Of a stretch of DNA of 64,000 bases, positions 48,507 to 58,244 are shown in pieces. A model generated the notes under the pieces. It saw only the letters and a program-made list of their open reading frames with translations. It was not told the origin of the DNA and did not search any database. Positions within the stretch are counted from its first letter, which is position 1. Each line of letters starts with the position of its first letter. Location: NCBI GenBank assembly GCA_001915575.1, contig MNQT01000027.1, positions 21,588 through 85,587 of the forward strand, given 5' to 3'. The position numbers were made by a program, and so were the translations under genes. Source of the DNA: Bacteroides sp. CAG:1060_57_27. Its GTDB lineage: Bacteria; Bacteroidota; Bacteroidia; Bacteroidales; UBA932.

Positions 48507-49712
48507 ATGATTCCGGAAATCAGGATAGAGGACTACAACTACAGCCTGCCCGACGAGAGGATAGCAAAATATCCGCTGCCGCGGCGCGACGAGTCGAAAC
48601 TTCTCGTCTACCGCGACGGAACGGTGGCACAGAGGCATTTCTACGACCTGCCCGGTCTGCTGCCACAGGACTGTATAATGGTATTCAACGACACCAGGGT
48701 GGTGCCGGCACGCCTGTTCTTCAGACGTGATACCGGCGCGAGAATCGAGATTTTCTGCCTCGAACCCGTATCACCCTCCGAATACGCGCTGAATTTCGCG
48801 TCTACCCGCTCGTGCACCTGGAAATGCGTAATAGGAAACGCCAAGCGCTGGAAGGACGACATACTCTCGTTCGATGCAGGAGACGGCAGCGAGGTGTCAG
48901 CCATGCGGCTCAAGGCCCGCCTGCTCGGACGCGAGGGTGAGACCGGCACCGTGGAATTCTCCTGGGAGGGAGACCTTCCGTTCTCGCGCGTGCTCGAAGT
49001 ATGCGGCCAGGTTCCGATACCGCCCTATCTGAACCGCGGGACGGAAGATATTGACCTTGAAAGATACCAGACGCTCTACGCCCATATAAGGGGTTCGGTA
49101 GCGGCGCCCACGGCAGGCCTGCATTTCACGGACGAGGTGCTCGGCGCGATCGCCGCGCGCGGAATCGACATGGAGAACATCTGCCTTCATGTGGGCGCGG
49201 GGACATTCCTTCCTGTGAAAAGTTCGCTGGTAAGCGAGCACCCAATGCACAGGGAGCCTTTCGTCGTAAGCCTCGCTTTCCTCAAGGACCTGCTGGAGTC
49301 CGGCAAGAAAGTCGCCGCCGTCGGCACGACTTCGGTCAGGACGCTCGAGAGCCTCTATTATGCCGGCGTAAGCTGCATAGAACATGGAAAGCCCCTGGAC
49401 ATCGGACAGTGGGATCCGTATACCAGGGATTACAGCTATACTACGCAGGAGGCCCTGCGCGCATTGACGGACTATCTCGAGGCGGGCGGAATGGAACGGC
49501 TCGAGGTGGGCACGAGGATAATAATCGTGCCCGGGTTCCGCTTCCGCATCGTCGACATGCTCGTTACGAACTTCCACCAGCCCCAGAGCACGCTGCTGCT
49601 GCTGATTTCCGCGTTCGTCGGCGGCGACTGGAGGACCATATACGACTACGCACTCGCGAACGGGTTCAGGTTCCTCAGCTACGGCGACAGTTCGCTGCTC
49701 TACAGAAGATGA
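48507..49712 (+). CDS. queA: S-adenosylmethionine:tRNA ribosyltransferase-isomerase
   Basis: A 401-residue enzyme of queuosine synthesis that transfers the ribosyl part of SAM to 7-aminomethyl-deazaguanine in tRNA. Landmarks: YSLPDERIAKYPLPRRDESKLL-type N-terminus, VFNDTRVVPARL, GSVAAPTAGLHFT, LHVGAGTFLPVK and the C-terminal TNFHQPQSTLLLLISAFVGG. The length is slightly above the E. coli enzyme. The acyltransferase gene follows after 24 bp. Confidence 0.96.
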   Translation: MIPEIRIEDYNYSLPDERIAKYPLPRRDESKLLVYRDGTVAQRHFYDLPGLLPQDCIMVFNDTRVVPARLFFRRDTGARIEIFCLEPVSPSEYALNFASTRSCTWKCVIGNAKRWKDDILSFDAGDGSEVSAMRLKARLLGREGETGTVEFSWEGDLPFSRVLEVCGQVPIPPYLNRGTEDIDLERYQTLYAHIRGSVAAPTAGLHFTDEVLGAIAARGIDMENICLHVGAGTFLPVKSSLVSEHPMHREPFVVSLAFLKDLLESGKKVAAVGTTSVRTLESLYYAGVSCIEHGKPLDIGQWDPYTRDYSYTTQEALRALTDYLEAGGMERLEVGTRIIIVPGFRFRIVDMLVTNFHQPQSTLLLLISAFVGGDWRTIYDYALANGFRFLSYGDSSLLYRR

Positions 49713-49736
49713 CAGGCCGGACTTATACCTTATAAT

Positions 49737-50882
49737 ATGAACGACTACGATTTCGAGAACATAAGTCCCTACACCGACGAAGAAGCGGTGCAGGCACTGC
49801 GCAGGGTGGCGAAGAACCCTTTCCTGCCCATAGTATCCAAGTTCCTGTTCCCCGAGCAGCCTTTCAACACATTCAGGCGCATGCTTATGGACATCCACTC
49901 GATAGAGGAGTTCCAGGAAGTGGTGATGTCGAAGGTCATAATAGCGGCCGTCACGAGGAGCTCGTCGGGATTCACCTACGACGGCTTCGAGCACATAAGG
50001 GACGGCCACACCTTCCTCGCCGTGTCCAACCACAGGGACATCATACTCGACCCGGCGCTCGTGCAGTGGACTCTCTTCAACAACAATATGCCGATGACCG
50101 AAATCTGCGTTGGCTCCAACCTGCTTGAAGCCAACAGGATGGTTTCCGACCTGCTGCGCTCCAACCGTATGATAAAGGTCATCAGGGGCATTTCCGCGAG
50201 GGAGATGTACCTTAACTCCAAGACGCTCTCGGCCTACATCAGGAGCCGCGTGTCCGGCGGGGAGAGTTCCGTCTGGATAGCCCAGCGCGAGGGCCGTACC
50301 AAGAACGGGCTCGACAAGACCGAGCAGGGACTGCTCAAGATGTTCGACATGAGCGGCGGCAAGGACTTCAAGCAGAACTTCAAGGAACTGAACCTCACGC
50401 CCATGAGCATATCGTACGAGTACGAGCCCTGCGACATAAGGAAGGCCAGGGAGACGCTCATCTCGCGCAGCCGCAAGTATGTCAAGAAGAGGTTCGAGGA
50501 CACGCACAGCATAATCAGCGGCATCAGCCAGTGGAAGGGGCGCATACACCTCGCCATAGACAAGCCGCTCACCGAAGACGAGATCGCCATGGCCTCGACC
50601 TGCGACAAGAACGACCGCTACCAGGCGATACGCCGCACGCTCGACCTGCGCATAATCCGCGGCTATAAGCTCTGGAAGACCAACTACATGGGCTACGACC
50701 TGATGAACAACTGCTCCAAATACTACGGCATCTACGACAAGGCCGACCTGGAGGCGTTCAGGGCATACACCGAGCGCAAGCTCTCCAAGGTGGAATACTC
50801 GCTCGACCGCGACGCGCTCAGGCAGGTGTTCTGGGAAATATACGGGAACCCCGTACTTGCGAAGGAACGGGACCTCGAATAG
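49737..50882 (+). CDS. 1-acyl-glycerol-3-phosphate acyltransferase-like protein
   Basis: A 381-residue protein with a PlsC/PlsB-type acyltransferase domain: SNHRDIILDPAL (the His-Asp catalytic block, with five rather than four residues between His and the second Asp), then QREGRTKNG and later LTPMSISYEYEPCD. It probably transfers an acyl chain to a glycerophospholipid or an ornithine/serine-type lipid at the membrane. Homologues with the same HRDI block are common in Bacteroides. Probably co-transcribed with queA. Confidence 0.8.
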   Translation: MNDYDFENISPYTDEEAVQALRRVAKNPFLPIVSKFLFPEQPFNTFRRMLMDIHSIEEFQEVVMSKVIIAAVTRSSSGFTYDGFEHIRDGHTFLAVSNHRDIILDPALVQWTLFNNNMPMTEICVGSNLLEANRMVSDLLRSNRMIKVIRGISAREMYLNSKTLSAYIRSRVSGGESSVWIAQREGRTKNGLDKTEQGLLKMFDMSGGKDFKQNFKELNLTPMSISYEYEPCDIRKARETLISRSRKYVKKRFEDTHSIISGISQWKGRIHLAIDKPLTEDEIAMASTCDKNDRYQAIRRTLDLRIIRGYKLWKTNYMGYDLMNNCSKYYGIYDKADLEAFRAYTERKLSKVEYSLDRDALRQVFWEIYGNPVLAKERDLE

Positions 50883-50948
50883 GATATTATTCCTGACTGT
50901 TTAACTGAATTTGCTTTCATACCGGCGATTTTTGCTGAATTTTTCTTA

Positions 50949-50986
50949 CAATCTGTTAGTTAAAAATGTCTTTAACTGACAGATTG
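50949..50986 (+). other. 16-bp stem-loop after the acyltransferase gene
   Basis: CAATCTGTTAGTTAAA (50949-50964) pairs with TTTAACTGACAGATTG (50971-50986), with a single G-U type mismatch and a 6-nt loop. No T tract follows, so it is at best a weak terminator. The rest of the 314-bp gap to 51196 is AT-rich; TACATTTA at 51150-51157 is a likely -7 box for the next gene. Confidence 0.5.
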
Positions 50987-51196
50987 CAATGTTTTGCAGA
51001 ATACATGGCACATGCGGACAATGGACAGCAGTAGGGCAGGGTGCACCAATATATCCACAAATACCTTTATATCAATTATTTAATGCAGCAAAGACAGATT
51101 TTTGCATAAAGTTTTTGCTGAAAAATAAATTTATTTAATTTATTTTTCCTACATTTACGCCAGCATAAAAATCAATCACAACAAATTTAAAAGCTT

Positions 51197-52621
51197 ATGA
51201 GAACTCAAGTTTTAGGTTCCATGGCAGGAGCCGTCTTGCTGCTGCTTGCGGCAGGTGCCTGCAACAAAAACACCATTACGCCTCCCAGCATCTCGCTGAG
51301 CGACGACACAGTCAGCATCCCTGCGACCGGCGGAGCAGGATCCGTCGACTACGAAATCGCCTATCCGACTGAAGGAAGCGAGATTACCCTGAGCTATGAC
51401 GAGACTGCGACCTGGGTGAGCGACATCGAGACGTCCAAGTCAAGCATCAGCTTCAACGTCGACATGAACCGTACCGAGGCAGCGAGGAGCCTGACCGTCA
51501 CCGTGTCCTATCCCGGAGCTACGAATGTCGAGTTCACCATAGAGCAGGCATCGGGCGCAGCCTACTATGAGCATCCCGAATGGAGCGTAAGCTACGGCGG
51601 ACTGCTTACCGACCCTGCACAAGGCGTATATGACGTCATCACCGTGAGCGGTGTCTCAAGCAGCGACAAATACTATCCCGGATATATTTCAAAGTCGGAC
51701 TTCGAGGAGATGGACGGCTCAGACATCGAGGCATATATTGAAAGGACTATCTCCAACGAGGAATCGATGATGGAGATTGCGGCCATGTTCGGAGCCGGAT
51801 ATACTTGGGAAGACGTGCTCTTCTCAGGCTCAGGCGACCTGTATCTCAAGAGCGGCGCCCTTGAGGCCGGAGTCGAGTACTATGCGATTATCTTCGGAAT
51901 GGATACCGACGGAAACTCTACCGGTTACTACGCCATGTCCGAACTGTTCGTTCCCGACGAGCGCGAAACTGCGTCCGAGGAGTACAGCAAGTGGATCGGA
52001 ACATGGAACGCCGTAGGCAGCGACGGAGTAGCCAACACCTTGGAAATCACAGAATTGGTTCCCAACCTGTCATACTCGGTAGCCGGCTGGCAGTTCAAAA
52101 TTTCAGATGAAATGCCCCCGATCACTGCACAGTACGACGAGGCGAGCGGAGCGCTGCTCTTCGTATGCGGAGACCTCGGCCTCATTGAAACCGACGGTTA
52201 CGGACAGGCGACGCTTGGTCTGTACGGCATGGTTGACATGGGCGCCACAGATTCCGAGGGCAACCCCACGCTGACTCTCGTAACAGGCGGTTATGCTGCC
52301 GCAGGGGCGGTAATGACCGACGCCTCCACAGCTACCGTAATAGGAAACACTCTCGAACTTGAAGGAGAAACGGGTTCATTCGATGTGGAAACCATGGAGT
52401 ACTGCGCATTCCTGAGCGGAGAATATGAGGGATACTACCTTACATACACTCCCGCCGCACCCTTGTTCCCTCTGACAATGACCAAGGCCGCAGACACCGG
52501 CACTTCGTCAGTCGACAACAAGAGCATGGCTGCTAAGTTCGTTTCGCCCGACAACTCTGCAAAGGTATTCAACAGCAATGCCGCAGCATCCGGACTTCGT
52601 CAGGCGAAGGCAGTGAAATAA
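51197..52621 (+). CDS. BACON-domain lipoprotein
   Basis: A 474-residue predicted surface lipoprotein (signal with lipobox LAAGAC). Residues about 30-115 form a BACON domain (ISLSDDTVSIPATGGAGSVDYEI ... WVSDIE ... LTVTVSYPGATNVEFTIEQ), a module linked to carbohydrate or mucin binding in Bacteroidetes. The rest, about 350 residues, is beta-rich, low in Cys and without a family I can name; a similar design is seen in many gut Bacteroidales lipoproteins. It is a single-gene transcript ended by a strong terminator and lies next to the recombinase and fimbrial genes. Confidence 0.8.
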   Translation: MRTQVLGSMAGAVLLLLAAGACNKNTITPPSISLSDDTVSIPATGGAGSVDYEIAYPTEGSEITLSYDETATWVSDIETSKSSISFNVDMNRTEAARSLTVTVSYPGATNVEFTIEQASGAAYYEHPEWSVSYGGLLTDPAQGVYDVITVSGVSSSDKYYPGYISKSDFEEMDGSDIEAYIERTISNEESMMEIAAMFGAGYTWEDVLFSGSGDLYLKSGALEAGVEYYAIIFGMDTDGNSTGYYAMSELFVPDERETASEEYSKWIGTWNAVGSDGVANTLEITELVPNLSYSVAGWQFKISDEMPPITAQYDEASGALLFVCGDLGLIETDGYGQATLGLYGMVDMGATDSEGNPTLTLVTGGYAAAGAVMTDASTATVIGNTLELEGETGSFDVETMEYCAFLSGEYEGYYLTYTPAAPLFPLTMTKAADTGTSSVDNKSMAAKFVSPDNSAKVFNSNAAASGLRQAKAVK

Positions 52622-52663
52622 TCCGCCGCACAAGAGTGGATATGAAATCCACATGGACGATAC

Positions 52664-52697
52664 CCAGGCTGGCCACGACGGTCAGCCTGGTTTTTTT
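52664..52697 (+). terminator. Rho-independent terminator after the BACON lipoprotein gene
   Basis: CCAGGCTGGCC (52664-52674) pairs with GGTCAGCCTGG (52680-52690) around a 5-nt loop and is followed by seven Ts. Confidence 0.92.
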
Positions 52698-52821
52698 GTG
52701 CCCGTCTCTTAATTAAAAACAGACATGTCAAAGAACTGGTTTTGTTACACAATTTATATTATGTTAACCAATGCATATTTCCGCAGAACTATTGTCCTCA
52801 TTATAACCTAACTTGGTCCTC

Positions 52822-52847
52822 GCCCGCCTCCTGCTACTGAGGCGGGC
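52822..52847 (+). other. GC-rich hairpin upstream of the recombinase gene
   Basis: GCCCGCCTC (52822-52830) pairs perfectly with GAGGCGGGC (52839-52847) around an 8-nt loop, 31 bp before the recombinase ATG. It is not followed by a T run, so a leader attenuator or a protein site is as likely as a terminator. Confidence 0.5.
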
Positions 52848-52878
52848 TAATTTCTGTCAAACATAAAACAAAAACGTT

Positions 52879-53784
52879 ATGAAAACAAGACATGAGGACT
52901 CGTTCTTTTCATTCATGGAGTCCGTTGCGGAAAGACTCGAAAGGCTGGAAAAGCAAAGGACTGCCGAGACCTACATGAGCGCTCTCAAGAGCTTCAGACG
53001 GTTCGTAGGACGGCCGAGGCTGGCTTTCAGCGAACTCGACACCGACCTTACGGCTGCATACGAAGCTTATCTCATCCGAAGGCGCGGGCTCACCCCGAAC
53101 ACATCGTCATTCTACATGCGCATACTCAGGGCCGTATACAATCGCGCAGTAAATCAAGGACTTACAACACAGAACAATCCATTCAGAGGCGTTTACACGG
53201 GCGTCGCCAGGACCGCGAAGCGTGCGATTCCGCAGCAAGCGCTCCGACGCATCAGGGACATGCAGCTGCCCGAAGACGGTCCGCTCGCATTTGCAAGGGA
53301 CATGTTCCTTTTCTCGTTCTACACCAGAGGGATGTCGTTCGTAGACATGGCCTACCTGCGTAAAACCGACCTGAAGAACGGTACACTCGCCTATCGGAGA
53401 AGGAAAACCGGCCAGCTGCTGCAGATACGCTGGGAGCCGTGCATGCAGGAGATACTCGAACGCCACGAAGCTACTGCCGAGTCGGAATTCCTGCTGCCAA
53501 TCATCACCGACCCTTCCGAAGGACGTCGGCAATATGTACAGGCAAGCCACAGGATCAACAGGAACCTCAAGGCGATAGGCACGGCGGCAGGACTCGCCGC
53601 TCCCCTGTCAATGTATGTTGCGCGCCACACCTGGGCAAGCATCGCACGGAGCAGGCACATTCCCCTGTCGGTAATCAGCGATGGCATGGGCCACGACTCC
53701 GAAGCCACAACGCAGATCTACCTGGCATCAATCGACAATTGCGAGATAGATAAGGCCAACAGGTTGATAATTAAATCTTTATAA
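52879..53784 (+). CDS. Tyrosine-type site-specific recombinase
   Basis: A 301-residue phage-integrase-family recombinase. It has an N-terminal SAM-like DNA-binding domain (about residues 10-95) and a catalytic domain with Arg in YTRGMSFVDMAYL, Lys in RRRKTGQ, the HxxR equivalent MYVARHTWAS (Tyr in place of the usual first His, as is common in Bacteroidetes members), GHDSEATTQIY and the nucleophile Tyr in that last motif. Recombinases of this type invert promoters of surface genes in Bacteroides. Its position beside a fimbrial operon supports phase variation, but no flanking invertible segment could be demonstrated. It converges on the Rpn-like gene. Confidence 0.9.
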   Translation: MKTRHEDSFFSFMESVAERLERLEKQRTAETYMSALKSFRRFVGRPRLAFSELDTDLTAAYEAYLIRRRGLTPNTSSFYMRILRAVYNRAVNQGLTTQNNPFRGVYTGVARTAKRAIPQQALRRIRDMQLPEDGPLAFARDMFLFSFYTRGMSFVDMAYLRKTDLKNGTLAYRRRKTGQLLQIRWEPCMQEILERHEATAESEFLLPIITDPSEGRRQYVQASHRINRNLKAIGTAAGLAAPLSMYVARHTWASIARSRHIPLSVISDGMGHDSEATTQIYLASIDNCEIDKANRLIIKSL

Positions 53785-53814
53785 AAAATCTACCTTTATA
53801 AGATATCTACCTGT

Positions 53815-53850
53815 CAAGCGCAGGCTGCCTCCCGAGACAGCATGCGCTTG
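53815..53850. terminator. Terminator hairpin between convergent recombinase and Rpn-like genes
   Basis: CAAGCGCAGGCTG (53815-53827) pairs with CAGCATGCGCTTG (53838-53850) with one mismatch and a 10-nt loop. It lies in the 70-bp gap between the two convergent genes. The T tract is weak. Confidence 0.6.
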
Positions 53851-53854
53851 TCTA

Positions 53855-54752
53855 TTATAGGACGATATCGGCAAGCTGCTCGGAAGACAGACCTGTAAGG
53901 GCGCTCACCTCCTCACGGGACATTCCAGACGCGAGGAGTTTTCCCGCAATCCGCACGGACGCCTCATAACTGCCTTTGGCCTCGCCTTGCTCGAGACCTT
54001 GTTCCCGCGCATAACGCAGTATGTTCTCGTAGTCTCTTTCAGTTATCATGTCAGTGTCGTATTGTTCTCTCTTGTCCCTGTCGAAAGCCGCTATCTCCCC
54101 GGCTCCGAACAGAGCCCGCAGTTCAGGCGATTCCAGTGCCTCCGGCAGCTCCACCGTCTGTCCCATGTTTTTCAGCGCCCATAGCCACTGTTCGGCTTCA
54201 TCCATACACTCGGTAAAACCCTTAACGAACCGGTAGAGCTCCACAAATATACAACAAATTGTCTCGTCCTTCACCTGTCCTGTCTCTGATTCTCGGAAAG
54301 TATAGCGGGAGATGTACCTGCACCTCCAACGGTGATCACTGCGGTCAAAGCCGAAGTCCCTGTCGAGCAGCGCCACGAGGTAGACTGGAAGCAGTTCATA
54401 AGCCTGACCGTCGCCCTTCTCAGAACCGAGTGAGTATATCCTCGAGGCATAGTACACGCAGCGTCGGAAGAAGTTCCGTTGCGGGCTACGCTGCACCTCC
54501 ACAATGAAGCGCGTTCTGTCGGAAGAGGTGCACCGCAAGTCCGACCCGCGAGGTCTTGTTCGAGAGGGTCACGCCGGGAATCTCTGTGGTGGCATAGTCC
54601 AGTTCGACCACCCTCCTCTCCGGAGGGAGCACGATGTTCAGAAGCGCCACAAGCAGCTGTCTGTTCGCCGGGTCGCACAGCACGGCCTTGAAGCCGGCGT
54701 CGGAGCAGAGGTTGACGAACCTCTGGATGTTTCCTGATTTCGAAGTCTGCAT
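53855..54752 (-). pseudogene. PD-(D/E)XK nuclease family transposase (Rpn-like), frameshifted
   Basis: Two overlapping frames together make a full PD-(D/E)XK/Rpn-type protein of about 299 residues. The upstream frame carries MQTSKSGNIQRF to GVTLSNKTSR; the downstream frame resumes with VDLRCTSSDRTRFIVEVQRS and runs to the C-terminal SSEQLADIVL. One extra base in the CC pair at 54541-54542 (a G on the coding strand) causes the shift, immediately before the Asp of VDL that is the expected catalytic residue; the Glu and Gln of VEVQ follow. The C-terminus has the usual Gln/Glu-rich helix and a small DNA-binding-like end (SGMSREEVSALTGL). Rpn proteins promote recombination and resemble mobile elements. 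Sequencing error is possible. Confidence 0.85.
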
Positions 54753-54785
54753 AATCCAAGTAGTTTTTTTAAGTCTTATATCACA

Positions 54786-54826
54786 CAAAAAAGCAACAAG
54801 TCCGGAACTGTTCGTCCGGGACTTGT
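54786..54826 (-). terminator. Rho-independent terminator of the fimbrial operon
   Basis: On the minus strand a 12-bp hairpin (plus-strand arms 54796-54806 and 54815-54826, one bulged base) is followed by a six-T run. It lies 28 bp after the DUF4906 stop codon and just before the Rpn-like gene. Confidence 0.8.
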
Positions 54827-54853
54827 CGAGTATCGCGCATAAAGGTTATCTTG

Positions 54854-57800
54854 TTAGTAGGCGCTCGGCGTATCACGGACGCATCGGAATCTCAAAAGCA
54901 TTGGCTTATGGTAAGGATCACCAGGTATAGCCCATTCACTTTCATTTTCGTTGTGAAGTACCAGATTCGTGCTAAAGTAGAATCCGTAACGTTCTCCATT
55001 TGTGTAGTACGGTGCCAAACCGTTGAAGGAGAAACTTGTGGCTATTCCCAGACCATAAGTTGGTCCTTCTGAAAGGCTAAATCCGTTAATACCTCGGAGA
55101 CTCATCATGATCAGGAATTCCCTCTGGTTCGGCGGACGCCATCCTTCAGGGCAGATGTCGCGATTGTCGTTTGCATATATCTTGTCCCTCATTTCTGTCC
55201 ATGTTATGCCTTCTTTGCTTTTGCTTCCATAGACTGAAGATAGAACGTCGAAACTTTTGAACGGTTGGTTGTTCTGGCTTCTTTCATGGTCAAGCGGAAT
55301 GAACGAACCTTCGTCAGGAGCCGAGCGTAATGCTCTGGAGTTGATTACTCCGACATCAACGGTATTATAGGAGTTTTCGGATTCGCTGTCGTATTTCTGT
55401 CTGGAAATTTCAGCATAGTGCTCCGGAGCGTCGTAACTGTCGATAGATATACCCAGATTACGGATACAACGATAGTCGTAGCGTTCTGTACGTTCATCCC
55501 CGCTGCCATGCAGTTTTCCCCATGAAGCACCTTCCTCTGACCATAGAATCCAGAAATTAGTATTGTTCTGGCTATTACCGTTATATGTACTGGTCACAAG
55601 GTGATTCATAGTCGTGCCATCACCCGTATACATCCAAGCGCTTTCTTCAAGTGCAGGTTGGCCGATATACAAGCCTGAAAGCTGATCCTGGGCCGCAAGA
55701 TACCAGTATATTTCGTTCTCATCGATTTTGTCATTGCCGTCGAGGTCGCGGTTGCGGGTTATGCAGGCATGGAAGGCGTCACGGTAGTCTTCAGTCAGCC
55801 CATCTGCATTTTCGATGCGCTGATCGACGGTCATTACATCGGTCCAGTTGATATCCCCGTCTTCATATCCGCCACTTCCAGAATCCGTATTGAGCCAAAA
55901 GTTCAGGAAGTTTGTCCTTCCGTCAGAACTGGTATTGGGTTTATTACCGCGATATAAATATGTCTTGGCATTCCATGTCAGCGGCCCGGTCTCATTAGTA
56001 GTTTCCAGGCCCCAGGCGGTCTTAAGATCCGGGTCATTTTCGTTGTAGATAGTCTTTATTGCCATCTGCGAAATCTTGACGAAAGAATGGGTGATGGAAG
56101 TATTCATGTCTTCGCTATAGTCAGTTGCCACCATCGGAGTGATGTTCAGCACGCGGTCATCGGTGTTGACATATTCTTTCCATAGCAGAAGGTCAGATTC
56201 ATTCGTAGGCGGACTCCCGGGATGAACATAATCCTCTGTCCTCGGATCATAAAGATAAGTATATTCATCGCAGAATGCGGTTATGGCCACTTTGCCATCC
56301 TCATCGAACAGAGTCGAATTGCCGCTGACGGCTTCTTTGTACAGGTGTTTAAGCAACTGATTGATGTCTCTCAGACAAGCGTCATCGTCAATTGAACTTC
56401 CCCCAGATGAATAATAATAGTTGTCAGTATCATAACCAAGGTCAAGATATTTCTTAAAGGTCATTATCGTACTACCAACAAGCAGTTTATTGCCTGTATC
56501 ATCGGCTATCTGGGCATCGACACTTTCGCTCTTGTCATCAAAAAATCTGACTCCCCCGTCATACGCCTGAGTGCCGGGGAACTTGACCATCTTGTCGGCG
56601 GTCTGGTTGAATTCCTCGTTTATGGCAAAGAGTATCCATTTGTAATCATATGGATAGCTGATAGCCTGACCGTCAAATTTTGTCGTTCCGAGAGGCGAAC
56701 TTACATTCCATCCTGCTTGTTCCTGACCGCCCTGTTCAACATTGCGTATGATGTCCTCTCTGTCGAGTTCAAGAAGTATCCGCCCGTAGTGGGAATCCAT
56801 GAGAAACTGCTGGCTGTCAGAGATGGAGAGGTCTCCTTCCGCTCCTGGACGTTCCTCTTTTCCGTCAATGCTTACCTCCACTTCGAACGAATTCACTCCG
56901 GTAATGAGTATATTGTAGACATACCGTACGTTACGGCGTACATCGTAGTTGTTTACGGCATCGATATCATTTATATCGTCAGCGCCTCCGGTTTCACCAA
57001 GATGGACAATGTATGTCACAGTGCCGGAGACATATTCATCCTCCATTTCATGAGTTGCAGGATTTTCCTGCTTCCGCGTATAGTTGAGATTACCGGAAAT
57101 TTCGACAAAAGTGGAATTTTCGGGAGCATAGGTGAAGTTTCTTTCGTGAACCGGAGTCTTGCCGGTCACCGGATCAGCATTGTCCGCATCATACGGCCAT
57201 GCCTCACGCATGACATAGAGATTTTCATAGTTCTTGCCGTTGGCGTTCTCCCTGTCCTTCGCATCTATGTTGATTTCGTTCGAAGGTACGGGACGATTCT
57301 CCCTCATATAGAAGGCGAAAAAGCCCGATGTCCCGTCGAAACTGTCGAAATGCTCAAAATTGTCATCATCCATGCAACTGAAATCTTTTTCAGTATCCTG
57401 CGCCGCATCCCATGTATTGTTTCCTGAACCTTTGGCTCTTTCAATAAGATAAGACTTATTGGGAATCCTATGGACTTTGTATGTAGGATTTTCAAAACTC
57501 ACATTGGAAGCCCCATCTATCCTGACATCGATATTGAAGGTAACTTTCGCATCGAGACGGCGCAATTCAAGATTTGCGCCGATTCTTTCAACGCTTATGG
57601 AATTGCCGTTGACTGTCGGATTCAAATGAACATCTCCCAACTCAGCAACCATGAAGAAATAATTTCTTTCTACGCTGCCGGGAGCTATATCTATGGTCAT
57701 GTTCCGGAGATTCGTTTCAGCGTCGGTTCCGTCATCCGCCAGATTGTCAAGATCCTGATCTACATCTGTAGAATAGTTGGCGATGCCGTAGAATGTAAGA

Positions 57801-58237
57801 TTGCCGCCCAGTTCTTCCTCAGTTACTTTATAATCAGCTACTTCATAATCTGTAAAGAATCCGGGAATGATACCGCTCGAACGGTTTGATCCTTCGTCTT
57901 CCTTGGTATAGAATGACTGCAGGACAGAATCATATCGGGTTTCCTGTTCTTCGGTCAAACTTGGATTGGTGGTCACAAGGTACCTTCTGGAATGCACAAG
58001 ATGCCCGTCCTCAGCAAAGAGCAGGACATAAAGATTTCTGACAGTGTTTTCGATTTCGACACTCTGTTGCGCTTTGGTATAAACGTCGGTGACATCAAGC
58101 TGGTAGCCGAGCTGGAAGTCAGACAACGGAACTATTTCTTTGGCAGGAGTCGGAACAAGTTCATTGGTGCAGGCTCCGTTGAGTAGCATGCATGCTCCGA
58201 AGAACAGTACAGATATATGTCTCGTGCTTTGTCTCAT
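54854..58237 (-). CDS. DUF4906 fimbrial tip-like lipoprotein
   Basis: A 1127-residue lipoprotein (lipobox LNGAC) and the last gene of the fimbrial operon. The N-terminal two thirds match DUF4906 proteins, which in Bacteroidales fimbrial loci act as tip or accessory components. A complete EF-hand-type calcium loop, DLDGNDKIDENE, lies near residues 831-842. The C-terminus carries a FISUMP-like domain with ICPEGWRPPNQREF (about 1028). The ATG at 58237 gives the lipoprotein signal. Adhesion is the likely role, with ligand unknown. GC content is visibly lower here than in the housekeeping genes. Confidence 0.85.
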   Translation of the reverse strand: MRQSTRHISVLFFGACMLLNGACTNELVPTPAKEIVPLSDFQLGYQLDVTDVYTKAQQSVEIENTVRNLYVLLFAEDGHLVHSRRYLVTTNPSLTEEQETRYDSVLQSFYTKEDEGSNRSSGIIPGFFTDYEVADYKVTEEELGGNLTFYGIANYSTDVDQDLDNLADDGTDAETNLRNMTIDIAPGSVERNYFFMVAELGDVHLNPTVNGNSISVERIGANLELRRLDAKVTFNIDVRIDGASNVSFENPTYKVHRIPNKSYLIERAKGSGNNTWDAAQDTEKDFSCMDDDNFEHFDSFDGTSGFFAFYMRENRPVPSNEINIDAKDRENANGKNYENLYVMREAWPYDADNADPVTGKTPVHERNFTYAPENSTFVEISGNLNYTRKQENPATHEMEDEYVSGTVTYIVHLGETGGADDINDIDAVNNYDVRRNVRYVYNILITGVNSFEVEVSIDGKEERPGAEGDLSISDSQQFLMDSHYGRILLELDREDIIRNVEQGGQEQAGWNVSSPLGTTKFDGQAISYPYDYKWILFAINEEFNQTADKMVKFPGTQAYDGGVRFFDDKSESVDAQIADDTGNKLLVGSTIMTFKKYLDLGYDTDNYYYSSGGSSIDDDACLRDINQLLKHLYKEAVSGNSTLFDEDGKVAITAFCDEYTYLYDPRTEDYVHPGSPPTNESDLLLWKEYVNTDDRVLNITPMVATDYSEDMNTSITHSFVKISQMAIKTIYNENDPDLKTAWGLETTNETGPLTWNAKTYLYRGNKPNTSSDGRTNFLNFWLNTDSGSGGYEDGDINWTDVMTVDQRIENADGLTEDYRDAFHACITRNRDLDGNDKIDENEIYWYLAAQDQLSGLYIGQPALEESAWMYTGDGTTMNHLVTSTYNGNSQNNTNFWILWSEEGASWGKLHGSGDERTERYDYRCIRNLGISIDSYDAPEHYAEISRQKYDSESENSYNTVDVGVINSRALRSAPDEGSFIPLDHERSQNNQPFKSFDVLSSVYGSKSKEGITWTEMRDKIYANDNRDICPEGWRPPNQREFLIMMSLRGINGFSLSEGPTYGLGIATSFSFNGLAPYYTNGERYGFYFSTNLVLHNENESEWAIPGDPYHKPMLLRFRCVRDTPSAY

Positions 58238-58244
58238 AATCAAT

